From Scatomorpha sp964345235 (GTDB lineage: Bacteria; Bacillota; Clostridia; Oscillospirales; Oscillospiraceae): a DNA stretch of 33,504 bases. Below are positions 17,466 through 24,422 of the stretch, piece after piece. The position numbers were made by a program, and so were the translations under genes. The notes under the pieces are model-generated. The model was not told the DNA's origin. It did not search any database and saw only the letters and a program-made list of their open reading frames with translations. The DNA lies in the NCBI GenBank assembly GCA_964345235.1, contig CAYFQE010000013.1, positions 1 through 33,504 of the forward strand. The letters run 5' to 3'. The first letter of the stretch is position 1; each line of letters starts with the position of its first letter.

Positions 17466-17516
17466 GTTAAACTAGTGTTGGCACTCGAGCACTTCGAGTG
17501 CCAACACTAGTTTAAC
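17466..17516 (-). promoter_or_regulatory. CIRCE operator (HrcA site) of groESL, with extended arms
   Basis: The core TTGGCACTC-N9-GAGTGCCAA is at 17478-17504; the consensus is TTAGCACTC-N9-GAGTGCTAA, and the A-to-G and matching T-to-C changes compensate. The inverted repeat extends well beyond the core: 23-bp perfect arms at 17466-17488 and 17494-17516 around a 5-nt centre. It lies between the -35 box and groES. HrcA is the expected repressor (established knowledge); hrcA itself is not in the window. Confidence 0.95.
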
Positions 17517-17536
17517 ACTTTTTTTAAAATAGTCAA
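17509..17536 (-). promoter_or_regulatory. Probable sigma-A promoter of groESL
   Basis: On the minus strand TTGACT (17531-17536) and TAAACT (17509-17514) are 16 bp apart. The -10 lies inside the outer arm of the CIRCE inverted repeat, so bound HrcA would cover the promoter and the transcription start. Confidence 0.6.
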
Positions 17537-17681
17537 TACTAAAGACCAAGTTTTTTAGTGTTTAATGCAAAAGCTTGAAAAAATATACATATTTTGCAAA
17601 TTTATCCCGCTTTTTGTAGAGTTTGAGCTCCTTTATGCAAAAAACAGTGTTAAAATCGCAAAAATCGTGCAGCTACATTTT

Positions 17682-18803
17682 TTATCTCGGAGCTCTGTTT
17701 TTGTACATAAACAGGGAGCAACGGATGTTTCCGTTATAGAGTCTTCTTGTTTTTTCGGCCTTTTTTCCGAAATAGCTTTCGAATTCCGGCTCGGGAGAAA
17801 TTATGTAGGCATCCCAATTTTCGAGTTTTGCATAGGTTTTGCCGAAAGCCGCATAGAGTTCTTTGCTCTCTTTTTCGTCCATAAGTCTGAGTCCGTATGG
17901 GGGATTTGTGACTATTCTCCCCTCCTCGGTCTTGCGCTCGAACTTTAGGGCATCGGAAATCTCGAAGCTCACACAGTCTGTAACTCCCGCTCGCTCGGCG
18001 TTCTTTTGGCAGAGCTCTATTGCCTTGGGGCTTATATCGGAGCCGTAGATTTTGTATTTCCCGTTAAACTCCCTGCTTTTGGCGTATTCCCGAGCTTCTT
18101 TCCAAGCTTTTTTATCGGATATTTTCCAGTCTTCGGAAATAAAGCTTCTGTTAAGTCCCGGCGCGCGGCGTTTGGCCGCAAAGGCCGCCTCTATGGCTAT
18201 GGTGCCGCTTCCGCAGAAAGGATCGGCCAGCTCTCCAAAGCCCTTGTAGCCTGAAATATCCACCATTGCCGCCGCCAAGGTCTCTCTTATCGGGGCCTCG
18301 TAGTTTTCGGGGCGATAACCCCTTTTGTGAAGCCCCTGTCCGCTGGTATCGACACAGAGTGATACCGTGTCGTCGATTAAAATAAACTGTATTCTGACCA
18401 AATTTCCGGTTTCGGGAAACCAGCGCATTTTATAGACGCTCTCGAGTCTTTTTGAAACCGCTTTTTTTATTATCTTTTGGCAGTCGGGCACGGAGAACAG
18501 TTTGGAGTTAAGTGAAAAGCCTTTGACGGGAAACTCGTCGTTTTTTCCGATAAACTCCTCGAACGGAAGTTTTTTTGTGCCCTCGAAAAGCTCATCAAAG
18601 CTTAAAGCCTTAAAAGAACCCAGCTCTATGAGTATGCGCTCGGAAAAACGCGACATAATGTTGGCGCGCATAAAGGCGTTGTCGTCGCCCTCGAACCTAA
18701 CTCTTCCGTTTTCGGCCTTGATGTTTTGCATGCCCATGAATTTAAGTTCGTTCCTGCAGAACGTTTCCAATCCGAAGAGGCAGGGAGCTATATATTTTCT
18801 CAT
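17682..18803 (-). CDS. THUMP-domain class I RNA methyltransferase (RlmL N-terminal/YpsC-like)
   Basis: SAM-dependent N2-guanine methyltransferase likely acting on 23S rRNA. It corresponds to the first half of E. coli RlmL and to Bacillus YpsC. The 373-residue protein has an N-terminal ferredoxin-like/THUMP region (about 1-155), the linker LHKRGYR (158-164), the SAM-binding segment DPFCGSGT (194-201), an acidic motif around GSDISPKAIE (254-263), and the catalytic NPPYG (300-304). ATG 18803 was chosen over ATG 18812, because AAAGGA lies 8 nt upstream of the first but touches the second. It starts 1 bp after the membrane-protein stop and is the last gene of the aroC-like operon. Confidence 0.9.
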   Translation of the reverse strand: MRKYIAPCLFGLETFCRNELKFMGMQNIKAENGRVRFEGDDNAFMRANIMSRFSERILIELGSFKALSFDELFEGTKKLPFEEFIGKNDEFPVKGFSLNSKLFSVPDCQKIIKKAVSKRLESVYKMRWFPETGNLVRIQFILIDDTVSLCVDTSGQGLHKRGYRPENYEAPIRETLAAAMVDISGYKGFGELADPFCGSGTIAIEAAFAAKRRAPGLNRSFISEDWKISDKKAWKEAREYAKSREFNGKYKIYGSDISPKAIELCQKNAERAGVTDCVSFEISDALKFERKTEEGRIVTNPPYGLRLMDEKESKELYAAFGKTYAKLENWDAYIISPEPEFESYFGKKAEKTRRLYNGNIRCSLFMYKNRAPR

Positions 18804-18804
18804 A

Positions 18805-19455
18805 TTATTCATCCTTTGTGTTCAAGCTGTTTTCATCCGCATATTCCCGATTTTCTTTTTTGAAAACAAGAGCGGCTGAAGCTATTATCAAGGCGAGCGC
18901 CGCAACGGATGCAACCGTTGCAAAAGTTGCGTCAGTCCCGTTCACGCTGTCGACCAAAAACATTTTGGAGTAGCGGATTTTTTCCATGTCGGCAGTGTCT
19001 TCAATCAGCTCTAAACTGTAGAGAGTCTTTTTGTTTCCATCTATCCATTTGTTCATGAGGCTAAGCAAGTCATCTCGGCAATCTTGCAGGGAGCCGTGTA
19101 TGACTATGTATTTTTCTTCAGTATTCTTGCCGCCGAGGTACCCTCCGCTTTTTGCCATAATTTCATCTACCGAATTGAAATAGCGTTCGGGGAAGCGTAT
19201 GACAAGAAGTTTACCATCGTAAGGTGCTATTGCATACCTGGCTGTCGCCTTTTCGCTTAAATTTCCGCCTTCGGCAAAGATTGTGTAAATCTTTGAAACC
19301 TCGAGCTTATAGTATCCGCCCTCGCTTTTTTCGTCTATACTGCCGAGCGCCGAGGGGCCCAAAAGAAGCTTAAATCCCCCGAAGCGCGAAAGCGCAAGCA
19401 GAATAAGCGCCGCGAAAAGAAGAGCCGATACTAAAGCTATGCGCTTTTTACTCAT
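18805..19455 (-). CDS. Unrecognised two-helix membrane protein
   Basis: I do not recognise a family. The ~216-residue protein has an N-terminal hydrophobic segment (about 6-23) after a short lysine/arginine-rich start and a second one (about 178-198) near the C-terminus, followed by a charged tail (KKENREYADENSLNTKDE). The ~150 residues between are soluble, mixed alpha/beta in character, with few cysteines, and by the positive-inside rule would lie outside the membrane. The start ATG 19455 has GAGGGA upstream; an in-frame GTG at 19467 is less likely. Its start overlaps the end of the aroC-like gene by 8 bp and its stop is 1 bp before the RNA methyltransferase start, so it is firmly in that operon. 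No catalytic motif is visible. Confidence 0.82.
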   Translation of the reverse strand: MSKKRIALVSALLFAALILLALSRFGGFKLLLGPSALGSIDEKSEGGYYKLEVSKIYTIFAEGGNLSEKATARYAIAPYDGKLLVIRFPERYFNSVDEIMAKSGGYLGGKNTEEKYIVIHGSLQDCRDDLLSLMNKWIDGNKKTLYSLELIEDTADMEKIRYSKMFLVDSVNGTDATFATVASVAALALIIASAALVFKKENREYADENSLNTKDE

Positions 19456-20437
19456 TCTTTCCCTCACTCATTTCTATTAAATCCAGCAGGGCCAGAGCTA
19501 AGGCCGCCTTTATGACCCGTGCCTTGCGCGGACCGAGCGATGCCTCTACCCTGCCTTTAAGGCGGATTGATACCTCTCTCATCTTCCCTGTTTCAACAGT
19601 TCTCTGTTCCCTGTTTATATACGGGCTCGGCCTGAGCGCACAACAAATTTCTAAGTCGGAGCCGTTTGTGAGACCGCCGTCCACCCCGCCCGAGTAATTG
19701 TTGAGCGCAGCCGGTTTTCCGTCTTTTATCACTATCGAATCGTTGGCCTCACTGCCTCTCATGGAGACAAAATCGAAGCCCTTGCCGAACTCTATTCCTT
19801 TAACTCCGCCTACGCTCATTATCATTGAGGAGATGTGGGCTTCGACTCCACCGAAAACAGTGTCACCCAGGCCGGGAGCAAGGCCACTGACGGTGAGGCA
19901 GAGTTTTGTACCCACCGAGTCGCCGATTCCGCGCGCCTCGAGAATTTCTTTTTTCATGTTAACCGAAAATGCCTCGGCCTTGCTCTCGCCCATTTGCATA
20001 AAACGAGGCTGAATTACTATGCCGCGTCTTTCAAGAATCATCTCCGCAATAGTGCCGGCAAAAACAAAGGCCTCGTCAGAAACACCTGTCGCGGCGGCTT
20101 TTTCGGGACTTTTTGAAAGATAGCATGCCAAGTCGACAGTGCCCGGCCGCAGTGCGCCCTCGGCCTTTGAGAATCCCTGCGGTCTCACTAATATTGCGGA
20201 AAGAGGCTCACCCGTTAGGCGGTTCTCTTTTACTCCGCTTAAAAACTTAGGCTCTTCCTTGGCTCTGGCATCTAAATTCAGCTCTTTCATGCCCAGATAA
20301 GGGGCGTTCAGACGCTCTAAAAAATCAGCTAGGTTAAAAGGTTCGTCCTTTTTAAGCCCTGTTATTGTGAGAAAAACGAAGTTTTCCTCATGGTCCCATG
20401 ACACACTCAGTCGTATTTTATTTCCTATTTCATTCAT
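19448..20437 (-). CDS. Divergent chorismate-synthase-like protein lacking catalytic motifs
   Basis: True chorismate synthase (AroC) makes chorismate from EPSP using reduced FMN. This 329-residue protein clearly belongs to the fold: FLSGVKENRLTGEPL (65-79), GDSVGTKLCLTVSGLAPGLGD, SVGGVKGIEFGKGF, GSEAND (228-233) and NNYSGGVDGGLTNG (246-259) match. Yet the catalytic positions do not. The N-terminal GESHG aligns to WDHEE (14-18), the substrate-binding R-R-PG region to RLNAPYLG (42-49), RPGHAD to RPGTVD (97-102, T100 for His), the serine/arginine loop to TGVSDEA (117-123), and GRHDP to GRVEA (295-299). Length is below the usual 350-390. The reading frame is intact throughout, so it is not a frameshifted copy. 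First gene of a three-gene operon. Function unknown; possibly a pseudoenzyme or a new activity. Confidence 0.85.
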   Translation of the reverse strand: MNEIGNKIRLSVSWDHEENFVFLTITGLKKDEPFNLADFLERLNAPYLGMKELNLDARAKEEPKFLSGVKENRLTGEPLSAILVRPQGFSKAEGALRPGTVDLACYLSKSPEKAAATGVSDEAFVFAGTIAEMILERRGIVIQPRFMQMGESKAEAFSVNMKKEILEARGIGDSVGTKLCLTVSGLAPGLGDTVFGGVEAHISSMIMSVGGVKGIEFGKGFDFVSMRGSEANDSIVIKDGKPAALNNYSGGVDGGLTNGSDLEICCALRPSPYINREQRTVETGKMREVSIRLKGRVEASLGPRKARVIKAALALALLDLIEMSEGKNE

Positions 20438-20488
20438 TTCTTTTTAGCCTGCTCTTAAATATATTACAATAGATTTTGATATGCGTTT

Positions 20489-20517
20489 AGAATACAGTAT
20501 GGCCCCTCTCTTGTCAA
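20489..20517 (-). promoter_or_regulatory. Promoter of the aroC-like operon
   Basis: On the minus strand TTGACA (20512-20517) and TATTCT (20489-20494) are separated by exactly 17 bp. The predicted start near 20483 gives a leader of about 45 nt. The SD before ATG 20437 is weak (AAAAAGAA), with a GAGCAGG further up. Confidence 0.75.
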
Positions 20518-20535
20518 AGATTAAAGCCGTCAAAA

Positions 20536-20571
20536 CCCTTGCGCTTTCCTTTGAAATCTTGCGCGAAAGGG
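20536..20571. repeat. Inverted repeat overlapping the EamA-gene promoter
   Basis: CCCTTGCGC (20536-20544) pairs with GCGC-GA-AAGGG (20561-20571), leaving a two-base bulge and a 16-nt loop. It overlaps the predicted -35 box of the EamA transporter gene. It could be an operator or a hairpin; no regulator is nearby. Confidence 0.4.
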
Positions 20572-20580
20572 TCTTAATAT
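20551..20580 (+). promoter_or_regulatory. Possible promoter of the EamA transporter gene
   Basis: TTGAAA (20551-20556) and TAATAT (20575-20580) are 18 bp apart, 45 bp before the start codon. Confidence 0.5.
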
Positions 20581-20624
20581 GTTAAAATTCTGGCCGCTCC
20601 TATATAAAAGAAAGGTCTAAAAAT

Positions 20625-21524
20625 ATGTGGTTTACGCTCTCACTTCTCACTATCGCAGCTTGGGCGCTTTCGGATCTCTTTTCTAAGCGCGGAACAAGAC
20701 CTGAGGATAAAAACTCTCACCTCAAGCTGATTATTGTTGTCGGCGCATTTATGACGGCTCACGCCATTTTCTATTTGATTACTAACGATGTTGAGTTTTC
20801 TCCCAAGGCGATAATCACCTATGCCCCCGTTTCGGGCATGTATATTCTTGCCATGGCCTTGGGTTATGCCGGTCTGAGATATATAGAACTCTCTATATCG
20901 ACTCCCATCTGCAACTCTTCGGGCGCTGTGGCCTGTATACTCTGTATAGCGGTTTTAAAGCAGAGCATATCCCCCATGCAGATTGTGGGTGTGGTGATTG
21001 TCAGTGTCGCCGTATTTTTGCTCTCGATGAGCGAAAGAGAACCTAAGAAAGAGAAGCTGAAAGAACCCACAGAAAAAACTTCCCGCTTTGACAACAAGTT
21101 TCTAGCGCTCCTGTTCCCCCTTCTCTACTGCTTTATCGACGGCTTCGGCTCTTTTCTCGACGCCTTCTATCTCGATACGGGTATATTGGAGGAGAGTGTC
21201 GCAAACCTGGCCTATGAATTTACTTTCGGCATATGCGCCATCTGCTCATACTTATATTTGAGATTCGTGAAAAAAGAGCGCTTCTCGTTTTTAAAACAAA
21301 AAGACTTTTGCATAGCGGCCGCCTGTGAAACCGCCGGACAATTTACCTACATACACGCTCTGGGCGACAACGCCGTTGTGGCCGCGCCTCTCATATCCTC
21401 GTACTGTGTGTTTTCCGTTATACTCTCGAGGCTTATTTTAAAAGAAAAGCTTAGAGCAAAGCAGTATATTATTATAGCCGCATTGGTGACGGGTATTGTT
21501 ATTTTAGGCTATTTTGATGTATAG
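20625..21524 (+). CDS. EamA-family drug/metabolite transporter
   Basis: Integral membrane protein of 299 residues with about ten hydrophobic helices arranged as two EamA repeats (about 1-135 and 158-298), separated by a charged cytoplasmic linker at 136-157 rich in Lys and Glu. Members export amino acids, nucleotides or other metabolites; the substrate cannot be read from the sequence. GAAAGGT lies upstream of ATG 20625. It is divergent from the aroC-like operon and 57 bp upstream of pyrH, in the place where rpsB-tsf would stand in many Bacillota. Whether transcription continues into pyrH is unclear because no terminator was found between them. Confidence 0.88.
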   Translation: MWFTLSLLTIAAWALSDLFSKRGTRPEDKNSHLKLIIVVGAFMTAHAIFYLITNDVEFSPKAIITYAPVSGMYILAMALGYAGLRYIELSISTPICNSSGAVACILCIAVLKQSISPMQIVGVVIVSVAVFLLSMSEREPKKEKLKEPTEKTSRFDNKFLALLFPLLYCFIDGFGSFLDAFYLDTGILEESVANLAYEFTFGICAICSYLYLRFVKKERFSFLKQKDFCIAAACETAGQFTYIHALGDNAVVAAPLISSYCVFSVILSRLILKEKLRAKQYIIIAALVTGIVILGYFDV

Positions 21525-21525
21525 T
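21496..21525 (+). promoter_or_regulatory. Weak candidate promoter of the pyrH cluster
   Basis: TTGTTA (21496-21501), 18 bp, TATAGT (21520-21525), overlapping the EamA stop codon. The match is moderate; readthrough from the EamA gene is an alternative source of transcription. Confidence 0.35.
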
Positions 21526-21581
21526 AAAGGGAAGAACTTTTGATAAGCTTTTACTCATGTATTTGAATAAGGATGGTGTTT

Positions 21582-22301
21582 ATGGAAGAGACTGCAAAAT
21601 ATAAAAGAGTGCTGCTTAAAATAAGCGGCGAAGCCTTGGCCGGAGAGGCAGGAAGAGGCTTAGACTTTGCCTTTATTTCCAAAGTCGCCGATAAAGTTAA
21701 AAAATGCGTGGATGCAGGCGTGCAGATGGGTATCGTCATAGGAGGCGGCAATTTCTGGCGCGGAGTGAAAGACGGCGGCGGAAAGATTGAAAGAACCCGA
21801 GCTGACCACATGGGAATGATGTCTACGGTTATGAACTGCCTTGCCGTTGCGGATATTATGGAGCAAAAAGGGCTTGATGTGCGAGTTCAGACCGCCATTG
21901 AGATGCGAAGTGTGGCCGAGCCCTACATCAGACTCAAAGCCATCAGACACCTCGAAAAAAACAGAGTAGTGCTCTTTGCATGCGGCACCGGACTTCCCTA
22001 TTTTTCGACGGATACGGCAGCTGTTTTGAGAGCAGCGGAAATAGGTGCAGACTTCATACTGCTGGCCAAAAACATAGACGGCGTATATTCTGCCGACCCG
22101 AAGATAGACACCGGAGCCGTAAAGTTTGACAATATAAGCTACGACGAGATACTCAGCAAGCAACTGCAGGTTATGGACCTCACTGCCACCTCGCTTTCGA
22201 TGGAAAACGACATACCTATAGTTGTATTTGCACTTAAAGACCCCGAAAACATTTATCGTGCCGTAATGGGCGAAAAAACAGGAACAATAGTCAGAAAATA
22301 A
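21582..22301 (+). CDS. pyrH: UMP kinase
   Basis: Phosphorylates UMP to UDP in pyrimidine nucleotide synthesis; cytosolic hexamer of the amino-acid-kinase fold. The 239-residue protein begins MEETAKYKRVLLKISGEAL, where KISGEAL binds ATP phosphates. It also shows the UMP-site glycines GGGNFWRG, DHMGM, and TGLPYFSTDTAA. ATG 21582 was chosen over ATG 21573, since AAGGA ends 8 nt before 21582 but abuts 21573. It is followed by frr after 11 bp, the classical bacterial arrangement. Confidence 0.96.
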   Translation: MEETAKYKRVLLKISGEALAGEAGRGLDFAFISKVADKVKKCVDAGVQMGIVIGGGNFWRGVKDGGGKIERTRADHMGMMSTVMNCLAVADIMEQKGLDVRVQTAIEMRSVAEPYIRLKAIRHLEKNRVVLFACGTGLPYFSTDTAAVLRAAEIGADFILLAKNIDGVYSADPKIDTGAVKFDNISYDEILSKQLQVMDLTATSLSMENDIPIVVFALKDPENIYRAVMGEKTGTIVRK

Positions 22302-22312
22302 GGAGGAAAAAC

Positions 22313-22867
22313 ATGGCTAACGAATATAAGGTATACGAAGAGAAAATGAAAAAGAGCACGGAGTTTTTATCCCGCGATCTGGCCTCTGTCCGTGCGGGCA
22401 GGGCAAGCGCAGCCGTTTTGGACCCTATTACGGTGGACTATTACGGAACTCCCACTCCCATAAACCAGATTGGCACAATCTCCTCTCCCGACCCGAGAAC
22501 CCTGCTCATCTCCCCCTGGGATCAGAGCGTGCTGGGTAACCTGATTAAGGCAATACAGGCCTCGGACCTCGGCATTAACCCGCAGAACGATGGAAAGAAC
22601 ATAAGACTTATATTCCCCCAGCTCACTGAGGAGCGCCGTCACGAGCTGAACAAGCAGGTAAAAAAATATGCCGAAGACACAAAAGTTGCAATACGCAATA
22701 TCCGCCGCGAAGCGATGGATGACTATAGGCGCATGCAGAAGAATTCGGAGATAACCGAGGACGACCTTAGAAATTCGGAGAAAGACATCAACGACCTCAC
22801 CGATAAATGGGTTAAAAAGGTTGACGAAATAGCGAAGGCCAAAGAAGATGAGCTCTTCGAAATCTGA
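22313..22867 (+). CDS. frr: Ribosome recycling factor
   Basis: Splits post-termination ribosomes together with EF-G. The 184-residue protein has the standard length and motifs: the N-terminal helix ending in LASVRAGRA, the beta domain with YYGTPTPINQ and LLISPWDQS, then LTEERRHELNKQVKKYAE and the C-terminal helix. AAGGAGG stands just before ATG 22313. Its end overlaps the uppS start by 20 bp. Confidence 0.98.
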   Translation: MANEYKVYEEKMKKSTEFLSRDLASVRAGRASAAVLDPITVDYYGTPTPINQIGTISSPDPRTLLISPWDQSVLGNLIKAIQASDLGINPQNDGKNIRLIFPQLTEERRHELNKQVKKYAEDTKVAIRNIRREAMDDYRRMQKNSEITEDDLRNSEKDINDLTDKWVKKVDEIAKAKEDELFEI

Positions 22868-23597
22868 GGCCAAAAAGGACATACCCGAAATCTACAGCCA
22901 ACGCCGTCCGCCCAAGCACATTGCCATAATACTCGACGGCAACGGAAGATGGGCTAAGCGGCGCGGGCTACCGCGCACTGCCGGTCACAGCGTCGGCGCC
23001 GAAAACTTCAGAACTATTGCCACCTATTGCAAAGATATAGGTGTGAAATTTCTTACGATTTACGCTTTTTCGAGTGAAAACTGGAAGAGGCCCGCAGAGG
23101 AAATTTCCGCCATAATGAGGCTCTTCGAGAAATATCTGATAGAAGCGGTTGAGACTATGGCAAGAGATAAAATAAAACTCAAAATACTGGGTGATGTTTC
23201 ACTTTTGAGTCCGAAACTTCGCACTCTTATTGAAGAGACGGCGCAGATTTCCGCCGAATACGAGGGATTTCAGGCAAATGTCTGTATAAACTACGGCGGC
23301 AGAGCCGAAATCGTCAGAGCCGCCAAGCTCTATGCCGAGGACTTAATAAACGGCAAGGCCAAAGGCCTCACCGAGGAGAGCTTTTCACGCTATCTTTATA
23401 CTTCCGGCATTCCTGACCCCGACCTAATAATAAGACCCGGCGGGGAGATTAGACTCTCCAACTTTTTAATGTGGGAGTCGGCCTATTCGGAGCTGATTTT
23501 CTCGGACATACTCTGGCCGGATTTCGGAGTGAGGGACCTTGACAAGGCTATAGAAGAATACTGGTCTCGTGACAGGAGATATGGAGGACTTAAATAG
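22848..23597 (+). CDS. uppS: Undecaprenyl pyrophosphate synthase
   Basis: Cis-prenyltransferase that extends farnesyl pyrophosphate with isopentenyl pyrophosphate to the C55 lipid carrier used in wall synthesis. The 249-residue protein contains the signature DGNGRWAKRRGL with catalytic D30, AGHSVGAENF, the FSSENWKRP segment, and the C-terminal RPGGEIRLSNFLMWESAYSE with substrate-binding arginines. The IPP used comes from dxr and ispG a few genes downstream. ATG 22848 lies inside frr; about 20 residues precede the conserved start, a slightly long N-terminus. The stop touches the cdsA start codon. Confidence 0.96.
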   Translation: MSSSKSEAKKDIPEIYSQRRPPKHIAIILDGNGRWAKRRGLPRTAGHSVGAENFRTIATYCKDIGVKFLTIYAFSSENWKRPAEEISAIMRLFEKYLIEAVETMARDKIKLKILGDVSLLSPKLRTLIEETAQISAEYEGFQANVCINYGGRAEIVRAAKLYAEDLINGKAKGLTEESFSRYLYTSGIPDPDLIIRPGGEIRLSNFLMWESAYSELIFSDILWPDFGVRDLDKAIEEYWSRDRRYGGLK

Positions 23598-24422
23598 ATG
23601 GTAAAGCGAATTATAGTTGCTGTCGTAGGACTGCCCATCATCCTGGGCATTATCATTGTTGCGCCCCCTTGGGCAACTTCTGTTTTGATAGCGCTGATTT
23701 CGGCCATAGCGTCCTATGAGTTTATAAATTCTTTCAATAAAATTCACCGAAGACGCTTAAACATTACCGTGGTTTTATTCGCCCTTGCCTTCCCCCTGGT
23801 GGAGGGTTTTCTGCCTATGTACTTTTATTGGGCGCATATTTTTCTGCTTGTTTCGGTTTTGGCTTTTGAGATGATTCTTTCTTACAATGACAATGAAGAA
23901 AAAGAGAAAATTTCTTTCTATCTCCTCTCCTTTGCCGTTTTTTCGGCCGCAGTTATGCCCATACTTCTGACTTCCATACTGCGCATAGCAACCATAGCCG
24001 AGCCGAGATGGGTGTATGTGCTCCTGCCGTTTATCGTGGCATTTTCGAGCGACACCGGCGGCTATTTTGGCGGCATGTTTTTCGGAAAGAAAAAGCTCAT
24101 AGAAAAGCTTTCGCCAAAAAAAACCGTGGAGGGCTCAATCGGCGGCTTTGTATTCTCCGTTTTTTTCATGCTGGTTTACGGCTTTATTTTGAGGGCTGTG
24201 GGTTATACACCTAGTTTTATCTATCTTTTAATCTACGGCATTTTGGGCTCGTTTTTCTGCCAGATAGGCGACCTTTGCTTCTCGGCGTCAAAACGCGAGA
24301 GCGGGATAAAGGATTTTGGAAATATACTCCCCGGCCACGGCGGTATGCTCGACAGATTTGACAGTATCTATTTTACTGCGCCTATCATCGAGCTTCTCCT
24401 GCGATTTATACCGATAATATGA
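23598..24422 (+). CDS. cdsA: Phosphatidate cytidylyltransferase
   Basis: Makes CDP-diacylglycerol from phosphatidic acid and CTP, the branch point of phospholipid synthesis; integral membrane enzyme. The 274-residue protein has about seven to eight hydrophobic segments and the C-terminal family signature spread over SDTGGYFGG, KLSPKKTVEGS, GDLCFSASKRESGIKDFGN and LPGHGGMLDRFDS, the last carrying the metal-binding acidic residues. ATG 23598 immediately follows the uppS stop, with GGAGG upstream. Overlaps dxr by 4 bp (ATGA). Confidence 0.96.
   Translation: MVKRIIVAVVGLPIILGIIIVAPPWATSVLIALISAIASYEFINSFNKIHRRRLNITVVLFALAFPLVEGFLPMYFYWAHIFLLVSVLAFEMILSYNDNEEKEKISFYLLSFAVFSAAVMPILLTSILRIATIAEPRWVYVLLPFIVAFSSDTGGYFGGMFFGKKKLIEKLSPKKTVEGSIGGFVFSVFFMLVYGFILRAVGYTPSFIYLLIYGILGSFFCQIGDLCFSASKRESGIKDFGNILPGHGGMLDRFDSIYFTAPIIELLLRFIPII

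Noticed and set aside
19448..20437. Frameshift or sequencing error as the cause of the missing AroC motifs
   Set aside because: Homologous segments run from residue 4 to the C-terminus in one frame. Around the GESHG position the other frames do not encode that motif, and the motif losses are spread over five separate places.
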